A stretch of 64,000 bases of DNA from Candidatus Mycobacterium wuenschmannii (GTDB lineage: Bacteria > Actinomycetota > Actinomycetes > Mycobacteriales > Mycobacteriaceae): contig NZ_CP126981.1 in NCBI RefSeq assembly GCF_030252325.1, positions 1,860,001-1,924,000 on the forward strand. Direction: 5' to 3'. The notes beneath the pieces were generated by a model. It saw nothing but the letters and a program-made list of their open reading frames with translations, had not been told where the DNA came from and made no database searches. Of this stretch, positions 1-8,522 are shown piece by piece (within the stretch, counting starts at the first letter, position 1; the number at the start of each line of letters is the position of its first letter). The translations under genes were made by a program, and so were the position numbers.

Positions 1-31
1 ACCACGCGGGGCCGGGGTTGCTGAGCGGCAT
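1..31 (-). CDS. citE: CitE-like lyase, N-terminal fragment cut by window edge
   Basis: An ATG on the minus strand at 31-29 overlaps the TGA stop of the upstream maoC gene (TGATG). The ten codons visible read MPLSNPGPAW, which fits the start of mycobacterial CitE (Rv2498c type), where a GPGW motif precedes the first beta strand of the HpcH/HpaI aldolase barrel. In M. tuberculosis this enzyme follows the MaoC protein and cleaves (R)-HMG-CoA and citramalyl-CoA, ending leucine and itaconate breakdown. Only about 10 of some 270 residues are inside the window, so the call rests mainly on gene order. Confidence 0.55.
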   Translation of the reverse strand, partial: MPLSNPGPAW

Positions 32-525
32 CAGTCATGCTCCTCTGCGGGACGCATCCGCACCATGGTCTTGCGGTGTGCGGTGGCGACCACGTCGCCG
101 TGCTGGTTGCGGCCGGTGTGCGCAAAGGTCACGATGCCCTCGCCCGGCCGGCTCTTGGATTCGCGCTTCTCGAGGATGACCGACTCGGCGTACAGCGTGT
201 CGCCGTGGAAAAGCGGCTTGGGGAAGGCGATTTCGGAGAACCCGAGGTTGCCGACGATGGTGCCCTGGGTTAGCTGTGCGACCGACAGGCCGACGAGCGT
301 CGACAGCGTGAACATCGAGTTGACCAGCCGCTGGTTGAACGGCGGCAGCGCGTCCGAGAACGCCGCATCGAGGTGCAGCGCCTGGGTGTTCATCGTCAGG
401 GTCGTGAACAACACATTGTCGGCCTCGGTGATCGTCCGGCCCGGGCGGTGCAGATAACGCACGCCGGTCTCGAATTCCTCGAACCACAAGCCCCTCTGGA
501 CGACTTCGCGAAATTCCTCACTCAC
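31..525 (-). CDS. MaoC-family (R)-enoyl-CoA hydratase of the leucine operon
   Basis: A 164-residue hotdog-fold protein of the MaoC hydratase type (Rv2499c-like). The active-site segment is visible as N46-x4-H51-x-D53, the form found in the itaconyl/methylglutaconyl-CoA hydratase subgroup. By family and position it would hydrate 3-methylglutaconyl-CoA to HMG-CoA, between the carboxylase (accA1/accD1) and the CitE lyase. The start ATG overlaps the fadE19 stop by 4 bp (ATGA), and its own stop overlaps the citE start, so the operon is translationally coupled. The family assignment is firm. The exact substrate is inferred from the operon. Confidence 0.88.
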   Translation of the reverse strand: MSEEFREVVQRGLWFEEFETGVRYLHRPGRTITEADNVLFTTLTMNTQALHLDAAFSDALPPFNQRLVNSMFTLSTLVGLSVAQLTQGTIVGNLGFSEIAFPKPLFHGDTLYAESVILEKRESKSRPGEGIVTFAHTGRNQHGDVVATAHRKTMVRMRPAEEHD

Positions 526-1682
526 AGGCCGACCTCGCGGCCAATCAGCATCAGCTGCACTTCTGTTGTCCCCTCGCCGATTTCGAGAATCTTACTGTCC
601 CGGTAGTGCCGGGCCACCGTGAACTCGTTCATGAACCCATACCCGCCGTGGATCTGGGTGGCATCCCGGGCGTTGTCCATCGCCGCCTCGCTGGCCACCA
701 GCTTGGCGATCGCCGCCTGCTTCTTGAACGGCTTTCCGGCCAGCATCAACGCCGCGGCGTCGTAGTAGGCGGTGCGGGCGGTGTGGGCTCGGGCCTCCAT
801 CCGCGCGATGGTGAACGCGATGGATTGGTAGCGGCCGATCGCCTGTCCAAACGCCTCGCGCTCCTTGGCGTACTTGACGCTTTCGTCGACGCAGCCCTGC
901 GCGACGCCGGTGGACAACGCCGCGATCGCGATCCGGCCCTCGTCGAGGATGCGCAGGAAGTTGGCGTACCCGCGGCCGCGTTCGCCGAGCAGGTTCTCCT
1001 CGGGCACGCGCACGTCGTCGAAGCTCAGCGGGTGGGTGTCCGAGGCGTTCCAACCGACCTTGTCGTATGCGGGCTCGACGGTGAATCCCTTTGTCGGAGC
1101 GGGCACCAGGATCGACGAGATCTCTTTCTTGCCGTCCCGGTCACCGGTCACCGCCGTGACGGTGACGAGCTTGGTGATGTCGGTGCCGGAGTTGGTGATG
1201 AACTGCTTGGAGCCGTTGATGACCCAGTGGCCGTCGTCGAGTTGCGCGGTGGTCTTCGTCGCGCCGGCGTCGGTGCCGCCACCTGGTTCGGTCAGCCCGA
1301 ACGCGCCCAACGCCTGCCCACTGGCCAACAGCGGCAACCATTCTCGCTTCTGCGCGTCGTTGCCGAATCGGTAGACGGGCATCGCACCGAGCGAGACGCC
1401 GGCCTCCAGCGTGATCGCGACGCTCTGGTCGACCTTGCCTAGTTCCTCCAACGCCAGGCAGAGCGCGAAGTAGTCGCCGCCCATGCCGCCCCACTCTTCC
1501 GGGAACGGCAGACCGAACAACCCCATCTCGGCCATGCCCGCGACAACTTCGTACGGAAAGGAGTGCTCGGCGTCATGCTTGGCGGCGACGGGGGCGACGA
1601 CACTCTGGGCGAAGTCGCGGACGGTCTTGGCCAATTGTTGGTATTCGTCCGGGAGCGTCCCGGTCGACAGGAAGTCACTCAT
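522..1682 (-). CDS. fadE19: Acyl-CoA dehydrogenase, isovaleryl-CoA type
   Basis: A full-length 386-residue acyl-CoA dehydrogenase with the complete set of motifs: [11 protein letters not shown] for FAD/substrate binding, [10 protein letters not shown] for the neighbouring-subunit FAD contact, IHGGYGF, and a C-terminal [10 protein letters not shown] segment. Both halves of the FAD site lie in one chain, so it should work as a homotetramer, unlike the paired enzymes near 45-49 kb. It probably oxidises isovaleryl-CoA to 3-methylcrotonyl-CoA, the substrate of the carboxylase encoded just upstream. Its start overlaps the accA1 end by 8 bp. The match to M. tuberculosis FadE19 (Rv2500c) is supported by gene order. 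Confidence 0.9.
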   Translation of the reverse strand: MSDFLSTGTLPDEYQQLAKTVRDFAQSVVAPVAAKHDAEHSFPYEVVAGMAEMGLFGLPFPEEWGGMGGDYFALCLALEELGKVDQSVAITLEAGVSLGAMPVYRFGNDAQKREWLPLLASGQALGAFGLTEPGGGTDAGATKTTAQLDDGHWVINGSKQFITNSGTDITKLVTVTAVTGDRDGKKEISSILVPAPTKGFTVEPAYDKVGWNASDTHPLSFDDVRVPEENLLGERGRGYANFLRILDEGRIAIAALSTGVAQGCVDESVKYAKEREAFGQAIGRYQSIAFTIARMEARAHTARTAYYDAAALMLAGKPFKKQAAIAKLVASEAAMDNARDATQIHGGYGFMNEFTVARHYRDSKILEIGEGTTEVQLMLIGREVGL

Positions 1683-3660
1683 CAGTCTTGTCCTCTGCCT
1701 GGATTCGGGCCAGCGTCTGGCCCACTTTCACCTGATCGCCAACGGCGACAAGAAGTTCGACCACGCCATCGACGGGCGCGGGCAGCGCATGCTCCATCTT
1801 CATCGCCTCGACGGTGACGACCACCGTGCCGGCCGCGATCTCTGCGCCGTTCTCGACGCCGACAGCGACGACCGCGCCGGGCATCGGGCTGGTCAACTCG
1901 GCATCGCCCGAATGCTCTTCATCCGCGCGGACCGACGCCTCGCGCACTTCTTCCAGCACGGCGACGACGCCTTCACCCGCCAACCAGACCGCACTGTCCT
2001 GCGCCGCGACGGTGTAGGTCGTCCGCAACCCGTCGAGCGCCACGGTGAGCTGATCGCCAACCAAAGACACTCGCAGCGAACGGGATTCGCCATCTTCGAC
2101 GCGGGCCTCGGCGGCGTCCGGACTGCCGACGAGGTGAACATGGTCGGTGCGCTCGCCGGAGCGCAGCCGGACGCCAACCGGCGCGTGTCGGCCGACCCGC
2201 CACCCGGACGGCACCGTCCACAGGTCGGCCCCTGCGGCCGGGAAGCGTTGCAGCCATAGGTAAGCCGCCGCGGCGATGAACTCCGCGTCGGACGGTTCGG
2301 CGGCCACGAAGTCGCCGGCCCGGCGGTCCAGCAGACCGGTGTCGAGCCGACCGGCGACCACGTCGGGGTCGGCCAGCAGAAAGCGGACGAATTCGATGTT
2401 GGTGACGACGCCGAGCACCGCGGTGTCGGCCAGCGCGCGATCCAGGGTGCGTAGCGCCGTGGCCCGGTCCGGGCCGTAGGCGATGACTTTCGCGAGCATC
2501 GGGTCGTAGTCGCTGCCGACTACCGTCCCGGCAGACAAACCGGAGTCGTTGCGCACGCCGTCGGCATGGGATTCCTTCAACCCCAGCACGTCACCGCCGG
2601 TGGGCAGGAAGCCGTGCGCCGGATCCTCGGCGTAGACGCGGGCCTCGATCGCGTGGCCGCGCAACGCGATATCGCCCTGCTCGACGGTCAACTTCTCCCC
2701 CGCGGCGATCCGGACCTGCCACTCGACCAGGTCCCAGCCGGTCACGAGTTCGGTGACGGGGTGCTCGACCTGCAGGCGGGTGTTCATCTCCATGAAGAAG
2801 AACTCGTCGGGACGGTCGGCGGAGACGATGAATTCGACAGTGCCCGCGCCGGAGTAGTCGACGCTGCGGGCGGTGTCGCAGGCGGCGGCGCCGATCCGGG
2901 CGCGGGTCTCGGCGTCGAGTAGCGGCGACGGCGCCTCTTCGATCACCTTCTGGTGGCGGCGCTGCAGGCTGCACTCCCGCTCACCGAAGTGCACCACGTT
3001 GCCGTGGTTGTCGGCCAGCACCTGCACTTCGATGTGTCTGGGCCGCAGTACAAATCGCTCGAGGAATAGGGTGTCGTCGCCGAACGCGGCGGCCGACTCA
3101 CGGCGGGCGCTCACCAGAGCGGCGGGCAGGTCTGCCGGCTCCTCGACCATGCGCATGCCCTTGCCGCCGCCTCCGGCGGACGGCTTCACCAGGACCGGGT
3201 AGCCGACCTCGTCGGCGGCCGCGATCAACTCGTCGTCGCTGAGGCCGGGACGCGCGAGGCCGGGAACGACCGGCACGTCGAAAGCCGACACGGTCTTCTT
3301 GGCGGCGATCTTGTCACCCATGGTCTCGATGGCGCCGACCGGCGGCCCGATGAACGCGATGCCGGCGGCGTCGAGGGCCGCGGCGAATTCCGCGTTCTCC
3401 GAAAGGAATCCGTAGCCGGGGTGCACGGCCTGCGCGCCGGTGCGTGCCGCCGCGTCGACGATCTTGGCGATGTTGAGGTAGCTCTCCCGCGCGGCCGCCG
3501 GGCCGATCGCCACGGCGACGTCGGCCTCCGCGACGTGGCGGGCATGGGAGTCGGCGTCGCTGTAGACCGCAACCGACCGAATACCCATCGCCTTGAGCGT
3601 GCGGATCACCCGGACGGCGATCTCGCCGCGGTTGGCCACCAGAACTGTATGGAATCCCAT
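1675..3660 (-). CDS. accA1: Biotin-dependent acyl-CoA carboxylase alpha subunit
   Basis: A 661-residue alpha subunit with biotin carboxylase and biotin carboxyl carrier domains. It begins [20 protein letters not shown], the classic biotin carboxylase N terminus. An ATP-grasp loop ([14 protein letters not shown]) lies near residue 160, and the C-terminal biotinyl domain holds EAMKMEHA with biotin-accepting Lys621. With AccD1 it should form 3-methylcrotonyl-CoA carboxylase. The reading frame stays open for 128 codons upstream, but that stretch overlaps accD1 and lacks family similarity, so the ATG at 3660 was chosen. That start is 5 bp after the accD1 stop. Confidence 0.93.
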   Translation of the reverse strand: MGFHTVLVANRGEIAVRVIRTLKAMGIRSVAVYSDADSHARHVAEADVAVAIGPAAARESYLNIAKIVDAAARTGAQAVHPGYGFLSENAEFAAALDAAGIAFIGPPVGAIETMGDKIAAKKTVSAFDVPVVPGLARPGLSDDELIAAADEVGYPVLVKPSAGGGGKGMRMVEEPADLPAALVSARRESAAAFGDDTLFLERFVLRPRHIEVQVLADNHGNVVHFGERECSLQRRHQKVIEEAPSPLLDAETRARIGAAACDTARSVDYSGAGTVEFIVSADRPDEFFFMEMNTRLQVEHPVTELVTGWDLVEWQVRIAAGEKLTVEQGDIALRGHAIEARVYAEDPAHGFLPTGGDVLGLKESHADGVRNDSGLSAGTVVGSDYDPMLAKVIAYGPDRATALRTLDRALADTAVLGVVTNIEFVRFLLADPDVVAGRLDTGLLDRRAGDFVAAEPSDAEFIAAAAYLWLQRFPAAGADLWTVPSGWRVGRHAPVGVRLRSGERTDHVHLVGSPDAAEARVEDGESRSLRVSLVGDQLTVALDGLRTTYTVAAQDSAVWLAGEGVVAVLEEVREASVRADEEHSGDAELTSPMPGAVVAVGVENGAEIAAGTVVVTVEAMKMEHALPAPVDGVVELLVAVGDQVKVGQTLARIQAEDKTDE

Positions 3661-3665
3661 CGCGG

Positions 3666-5216
3666 TCACATCCGGAAGACGCCGTAGGACACCGGGTCGA
3701 CCGGTGCGGTGGATGCCACGGAAAGCGCTAGTCCGACAACCGTTCTGGTGTCGGCGGGATCGATCACGCCGTCGTCCCACAGCCGGGCCGTCGAGTAGTA
3801 CGGGTTGCCCTGATGCTCGTACTGGGCACGGATCGGCGCCTTCAACGCTTCCTCCTCTTCGGCGGTCAGCTCCCCACGCACCGTAGCGAGCACCGACGCG
3901 GCCTGTTCGCCACCCATCACGGAGATCCGCGCGTTCGGCCACATCCACAAGAAGCGCGGCGAGTACGCCCGCCCGCACATCGAATAGTTGCCTGCGCCAT
4001 AGGATCCGCCGATCACGACGGTCAGCTTTGGTACTCGCGCGCACGCCACCGCGGTCACCATCTTGGCGCCGTGCTTGGCGATGCCGCCCGCCTCGTATTC
4101 GCGGCCGACCATGAAGCCCGAGATGTTCTGCAGGAACAGCAGCGGCACCATCCGCTTGTCGCAGAGCTCGATGAAATGCGCTCCCTTGACCGCGGATTCG
4201 GAGAACAGCACGCCGTTGTTGGCGATGATGCCGACCGGATGGCCGTGGATGTGCGCGAAGCCGGTGACCAGCGTGGTGCCGTATTCGGCTTTGAATTCCT
4301 GGAATTCGCCACCGTCGACGATCCGGGTGATGACGTTGTGCACGTCGTACGGGATGCGCGGATCGACCGGGACCACGTCGTACAGCTCGGACTGGTCGGC
4401 GATCGGGTCTGCCGCGGGCAGCACGTCCCAGATCGGCCGCTCGCGCGGACCCAGCGTCGACACGATGTTCCGGACGATGCGCAACGCATCACGGTCGTCG
4501 TTGGCGAGGTGGTCGGTGACACCGGATGTCTTCGAATGCAGTTCTCCCCCACCGAGATCCTCGGCCGACACCACTTCGCCGGTCGCGGCCTTCACCAGCG
4601 GCGGGCCACCCAGGAAGATGGTGCCCTGGTTGCGCACGATCACCGCTTCGTCGCTCATCGCCGGCACGTATGCGCCGCCTGCGGTGCAGGATCCGAGCAC
4701 CGCGGCGATCTGCGGGATGCCCTGCGCGCTGAGATTGGCCTGGTTGTAGAAGATTCGGCCGAAGTGGTCGCGATCGGGAAACACCTCGTCCTGCCGTGGC
4801 AGGAACGCGCCTCCGGAGTCGACGAGGTAAATGCACGGCAGGCGATTTTGCGCGGCGATCTCCTGGGCGCGCAGATGCTTCTTGACCGTAATCGGATAGT
4901 AGGTGCCACCTTTGACCGTCGCGTCGTTGGCGACGATCATGCACTCGCGACCGGAGATCCGGCCGATGCCGGTGATGATGCCGGCGCCGGGACATTCATC
5001 GTCGTACATCCCGTCGGCGGCCAACGGTGCGATCTCGAGGAAGGGACTACCAGGATCGAGCAGGCCATCGACGCGGTCGCGCGGGAGCAGCTTGCCGCGA
5101 TCCACGTGACGGGCGCGGGAACGCTCCGAGCCACCGAGTGCGGCCGTCGCGAGCTTGCCGCGCAACTGCCCCACGAGGGTGTCGTGCGCGCTGCGGTTCT
5201 CCGCCGGTGAGGTCAT
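3666..5216 (-). CDS. accD1: Acyl-CoA carboxylase beta (carboxyltransferase) subunit
   Basis: A 516-residue carboxyltransferase with N- and C-terminal crotonase-like domains. Motifs include the glycine-rich [12 protein letters not shown], which forms an oxyanion hole, and [20 protein letters not shown] in the C half, both typical of methylcrotonyl-CoA carboxylase beta subunits. It transfers carboxyl from biotin on AccA1 to 3-methylcrotonyl-CoA. It is the first gene of the operon and starts with ATG only 16 bp from the edge of a twin palindrome (5232-5280), so its promoter is probably occluded when the divergent TetR repressor binds. In M. tuberculosis scoA, scoB and fadD35 sit between accD1 and the regulator. 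They are absent here. Confidence 0.93.
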   Translation of the reverse strand: MTSPAENRSAHDTLVGQLRGKLATAALGGSERSRARHVDRGKLLPRDRVDGLLDPGSPFLEIAPLAADGMYDDECPGAGIITGIGRISGRECMIVANDATVKGGTYYPITVKKHLRAQEIAAQNRLPCIYLVDSGGAFLPRQDEVFPDRDHFGRIFYNQANLSAQGIPQIAAVLGSCTAGGAYVPAMSDEAVIVRNQGTIFLGGPPLVKAATGEVVSAEDLGGGELHSKTSGVTDHLANDDRDALRIVRNIVSTLGPRERPIWDVLPAADPIADQSELYDVVPVDPRIPYDVHNVITRIVDGGEFQEFKAEYGTTLVTGFAHIHGHPVGIIANNGVLFSESAVKGAHFIELCDKRMVPLLFLQNISGFMVGREYEAGGIAKHGAKMVTAVACARVPKLTVVIGGSYGAGNYSMCGRAYSPRFLWMWPNARISVMGGEQAASVLATVRGELTAEEEEALKAPIRAQYEHQGNPYYSTARLWDDGVIDPADTRTVVGLALSVASTAPVDPVSYGVFRM

Positions 5217-5231
5217 CGATCACACGCCAAT

Positions 5232-5280
5232 TTCGGTTAATGGTCACTAACTCGTGATATGTTAGTGGCCATTAACCGAA
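5232..5280. promoter_or_regulatory. Twin palindromic operator between accD1 and bkaR
   Basis: Two 16-bp palindromes, GTTAATGGTCACTAAC (5236-5251) and GTTAGTGGCCATTAAC (5261-5276), are separated by 9 nt. Together they form a larger inverted repeat with 20-nt arms (5232-5251 and 5261-5280) differing at one base. The consensus is GTTArTGGyCAyTAAC. The pair fills the gap between the divergent accD1 and TetR genes and is the probable binding site of that repressor, regulating both its own gene and the leucine operon. Confidence 0.85.
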
Positions 5281-5297
5281 CTGTCCAGGGAGGCTGG

Positions 5298-5930
5298 ATG
5301 GCAGCGTCCGCCCCGGCCGAGCACGGTGACGACCACCCGGCGCCGAACCCCCGTAGCCGAGCCAAATCCGATCGCCGGCTGCAACTGCTGGCCGCCGCCG
5401 AGCGACTGTTCGCCGAGCGCGGATTCCTGGCGGTGCGCCTCGAAGACATCGGCGCCGCGGCAGGGGTCAGCGGACCCGCGATCTACCGGCACTTCCCCAA
5501 CAAGGAGTCGCTGCTCGTCGAGTTGCTCGTCGGGATCAGCACGCGCCTGCTCTCGGGCGCCCGCGAGGTGCGCGCGCGCGAAACCGACGCCGCCGCGGCG
5601 CTCGACGGCCTGATCGACTTCCACCTCGACTTCGCCCTCGGCGAGCCGGACCTGATCCGCATCCAGGATCGCGACCTCGCCTACCTGCCGGTCGGCGCCG
5701 AGCGTCAGGTGCGACGGGCCCAGCGGCAATACGTCGAGGTGTGGGTCGGGGTGTTGCGCCAGATCGATCCCGGGCTCGCCGAGACGGACGCCAGGCTGAT
5801 GGCACATGCCGCGTTCGGGCTCCTCAACTCCACCCCGCACAGCCTGAAGCCCGACGGCGCCGCGCGGTCCCGGGCCGTGATGCGGGCGATGACGGTGGCC
5901 GCACTCTCCGTCGGCTCGCCGGCCGGTTAA
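5298..5930 (+). CDS. bkaR: TetR-family repressor of the leucine operon (BkaR-like)
   Basis: A 210-residue TetR regulator. The helix-turn-helix spans roughly residues 28-65 (FAERGF, EDIGAAAGVSGPAIYRHFPNK), followed by a variable helical ligand domain. The ATG at 5298 was chosen because AGGGAGG lies 4-10 nt upstream. The earlier in-frame ATG at 5259 lies inside the operator and has no ribosome binding site. It is divergent from accD1, and the twin palindrome lies between them. M. tuberculosis BkaR (Rv2506) holds the same position and represses the branched-chain keto-acid operon. The inducer is likely an acyl-CoA or keto-acid intermediate, which is inference. Confidence 0.88.
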   Translation: MAASAPAEHGDDHPAPNPRSRAKSDRRLQLLAAAERLFAERGFLAVRLEDIGAAAGVSGPAIYRHFPNKESLLVELLVGISTRLLSGAREVRARETDAAAALDGLIDFHLDFALGEPDLIRIQDRDLAYLPVGAERQVRRAQRQYVEVWVGVLRQIDPGLAETDARLMAHAAFGLLNSTPHSLKPDGAARSRAVMRAMTVAALSVGSPAG

Positions 5931-6013
5931 CGCGGGAAACCGCGGCGATACCCGCACCGCGCCAACGCACCCGGCGATATTCTCGACGTCACCTTCACGT
6001 TGAGGAGACGCCA

Positions 6014-7684
6014 GTGAGTCGTGACTACGACGTCCTTGTGATCGGGTCGGGCTTCGGCGGGTCGGTGGCGGCACTCCGGTTGAGCGAGAAGGGATATCGC
6101 GTCGGCGTGCTCGAGAAGGGTGCCCGCTGGGCGCCCGAGGACCACCCGCCGAACTCGGAGCACACCCGAAAAGTCGCGTGGCGCCCGCATTTCGGCATGA
6201 TCGGTCCCCTTCAATTGACCGCGCTGAAGAACGTTCTCGTCCAGACGTTCATCGCCGTCGGCGGTGGCTCGCTGATGTACGGCGGCGTCCTGTACGAACC
6301 GCCGCAGACGTTCTACGACAACCCGCAGTGGGCATCGATCACCGACTGGCGAGCCGAGCTGGCGGCGTACTACGACCAGGCCAAGCGGATGCTGGGCGTC
6401 GCAACGAATCCGCGGCTGACCCCGGCCGACGAGGCGTTCAAGGCGGTTGCCGAGGACCTGGGTGTCGCGGACACTTTCCAACCGACCGACGTCGGGATTT
6501 TCTTCGGCGAACCGGGAAAGACGGTGCCCGACCCCTACTTCGGAGGCGCCGGCCCCGAGCGGGCCGGATGCATCTTCTGCTCGCAATGCATGACCGGCTG
6601 TCCGCACAATGCGAAGAACACCACCGAACGTAATTACCTGTATCTCGCGGAAAAGGCTGGCGCGCAGATCCATCCGATGACCACCGTTATCGATGTACGC
6701 GAATCTCCCACGGGCGGTTACCTCGTCGAGACGGTGCGCAGCGGCCGCTGGTTCAGCAAGGAGCGCCGAATCTGGAGTGCCGATCAGGTCGTCTTCGCCG
6801 CCGCCAGCATCGGCACCCAGGAGCTGCTGCATCGGTTGCGGGCCAAGGGATCTCTGCCAGGGATCTCGCCGCGGCTGGGCGAGCTGGCCCGGACCAACTC
6901 CGAAGCCACCCTGATCGTCTCCTCGCGCACCCGTACCGACCTGTCGCAAGGTGTCGTCGGGACATCGTCGATCCGTCCCGACGAGCACACCCACGCCGAG
7001 GCGTTCCATCTGGGCAAGGGCAGCAACTCGGGGTTCCTGCTGGCGACCACCCTGATCGACGGCGACAAGCATCGCCTGGCGAGATGGATAGGGACCAATC
7101 TGCGTCATCCGGCCGCTTTTTTGCGCGCGTTCGATGTGAGCCGAGCGGCCGAGCGGTCGATCACCATTCTGGTGATGCAGGACCTCGACAATTCGGTGAC
7201 GACGTATCTCAGACGCGGCCTCTTCGGCCGGAAGCTGGCGTCCCGCCAGGGCGTCGGCGCGCCGAACCAGAACTGGATTCCCGCGGCCAACGACGTCGCC
7301 CGGCGTACCGCCCAGAAGCTGGACGGGGATGCTCGCGGCTACTACTTCGATCTGATCGGCCGGCCCACCACCGCGCACTTCATCGGCGGCTGCCCCATCG
7401 GGGATTCGCCCGCCACCGGCGTCGTCGATCCGTATCACCGTCTGTACGGGCATCCGGGCCTGCATGTCATCGACGGCTCGACGATCACCGCCAACCTCGG
7501 CGTCAACCCGGCGCTGACCATCACGGCGATGTCCGAACGGGCGGTGGCGTTGTGGCCGAACAACGGCGAGCCCGATCCCCGACCCGCACCCGGCGCCGGC
7601 TACCGACCCGTTGCGCCGGTGCCACCGCGGCACCCGATCGTGCCGGCGAGCGCTCCGGCGTCGCTTCGCCTGACACCCGTCTGA
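6014..7684 (+). CDS. GMC-family oxidoreductase, ChoD-like
   Basis: A 556-residue FAD enzyme starting at a GTG preceded by GAGGAG. It has an N-terminal Rossmann motif (VIGSGFGGSVAALRLSEKGY), a second FAD contact (VGGGSLMYGG), and a C-terminal GMC active-site block with AHF (His) and NLGVNPAL (Asn). Overall layout and many segments match mycobacterial ChoD (Rv3409c), historically called cholesterol oxidase. The cysteine pattern CIFCSQCMTGCP (CxxCxxCxxxCP) looks like a 4Fe-4S ferredoxin motif. The natural substrate of this group is uncertain. The gene lies between the bkaR and Rv2507-like genes, where M. tuberculosis has nothing, so it is an insertion or lineage-specific addition. Confidence 0.85.
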   Translation: MSRDYDVLVIGSGFGGSVAALRLSEKGYRVGVLEKGARWAPEDHPPNSEHTRKVAWRPHFGMIGPLQLTALKNVLVQTFIAVGGGSLMYGGVLYEPPQTFYDNPQWASITDWRAELAAYYDQAKRMLGVATNPRLTPADEAFKAVAEDLGVADTFQPTDVGIFFGEPGKTVPDPYFGGAGPERAGCIFCSQCMTGCPHNAKNTTERNYLYLAEKAGAQIHPMTTVIDVRESPTGGYLVETVRSGRWFSKERRIWSADQVVFAAASIGTQELLHRLRAKGSLPGISPRLGELARTNSEATLIVSSRTRTDLSQGVVGTSSIRPDEHTHAEAFHLGKGSNSGFLLATTLIDGDKHRLARWIGTNLRHPAAFLRAFDVSRAAERSITILVMQDLDNSVTTYLRRGLFGRKLASRQGVGAPNQNWIPAANDVARRTAQKLDGDARGYYFDLIGRPTTAHFIGGCPIGDSPATGVVDPYHRLYGHPGLHVIDGSTITANLGVNPALTITAMSERAVALWPNNGEPDPRPAPGAGYRPVAPVPPRHPIVPASAPASLRLTPV

Positions 7685-7754
7685 TCACCACGCCGCGTGC
7701 CGCCATGACCAGCATTTTCACTGTTCATCAGACGTTTCGGCATCGATGGTTGCG

Positions 7755-7771
7755 CTGCAGGTACCCTGCAG
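7755..7771. promoter_or_regulatory. Palindrome over a predicted -10 box
   Basis: CTGCAGGTACCCTGCAG is a 17-bp near-perfect palindrome (7 of 8 pairs) that contains a TANNNT hexamer, TACCCT, at 7762-7767. The next gene starts at 7785, so a start of transcription near 7774 would leave a short leader carrying the GAGGTGGG ribosome binding site. A protein bound here would block the promoter. No regulator was identified. Confidence 0.45.
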
Positions 7772-7784
7772 AAATGAGGTGGGC

Positions 7785-8522
7785 ATGAGCGATCGACGTC
7801 ACCCCGAAAACACCCGTTCGACCCAAGAGCGGACCGAGCAAACTCAGCGGTTGCAGCAGTCCTATCGGCCGCCAATCGACCCTGCCTACAGCGGCCAGCC
7901 TTCTTACCCGCCGCCGTACTACCCGCGGTCGTCGCAAGACCCCAACTCGGCAAACCCGACCGACCGCCTGCCGCAGTACTGGCAGCACGGTCAGCCGTCT
8001 ACGGGCCCGACACCGCAGGACCTCGATCCGGACAAGCCCAAGGCGCCGCGCTGGCTGTGGATCGCCGCGGGCGCGGCGGTGCTGTTGGTGGCGGGATTGG
8101 TGATCGCGCTCGTGATCGCCAACGGCACGGCCAGCAAGCAGACGGCGGTGCCGGCGCTGCCGTCGTCACCGAGTTCGCCCCGGCCGATCCCGGTCGTCCC
8201 GCGCTCGCCATCGCACAAGGCCACCACTGAGCCGAGCCAGCCCGTCGACCCCGGCTCGATGCAGACCGTGCTCTACAACGTCAGCGGCGACGGCCGCGCG
8301 ATCAGCATCACCTATGTCGACAACGACGGGATGATGCAGACCGAGTTCAACGTGGCGCTGCCGTGGATCAAGGAAGTCAGCCTGCCCGAATCCGGCAGCC
8401 GCACACCCAACGTCACGATCGTGAACATCGGCCACGACGTCACGTGCTCGGTGACGGTCGACGGGGTCGAGATCAATCAGCGCAGCGGAGTCGGCCTGAC
8501 CATCTGCAACGGCAACGGCTAG
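7785..8522 (+). CDS. Proline-rich membrane protein with MmpS-like extracellular domain
   Basis: A 245-residue protein equivalent in position to Rv2507. Residues 1-85 are a proline/glutamine-rich cytoplasmic tail. One membrane span follows (WLWIAAGAAVLLVAGLVIAL), then a Pro/Ser linker. The last ~90 residues (VLYNVSGDGRAISITYVDND ... CSVTVDGVEIN ... CNG) resemble the MmpS beta-sandwich domain, including its paired cysteines. MmpS proteins are periplasmic partners of MmpL exporters, but no MmpL gene is adjacent here. The ATG at 7785 was preferred over 7746 because GAGGTGGG lies just before it. Confidence 0.8.
   Translation: MSDRRHPENTRSTQERTEQTQRLQQSYRPPIDPAYSGQPSYPPPYYPRSSQDPNSANPTDRLPQYWQHGQPSTGPTPQDLDPDKPKAPRWLWIAAGAAVLLVAGLVIALVIANGTASKQTAVPALPSSPSSPRPIPVVPRSPSHKATTEPSQPVDPGSMQTVLYNVSGDGRAISITYVDNDGMMQTEFNVALPWIKEVSLPESGSRTPNVTIVNIGHDVTCSVTVDGVEINQRSGVGLTICNGNG

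Noticed and set aside
3661-4044. 128-codon N-terminal extension of accA1
   Set aside because: It overlaps accD1 coding sequence and precedes the canonical biotin carboxylase N terminus.
5927-7633. 568-codon open frame on the minus strand
   Set aside because: Antisense shadow of the ChoD-like oxidoreductase, which has a good start and complete GMC motifs.
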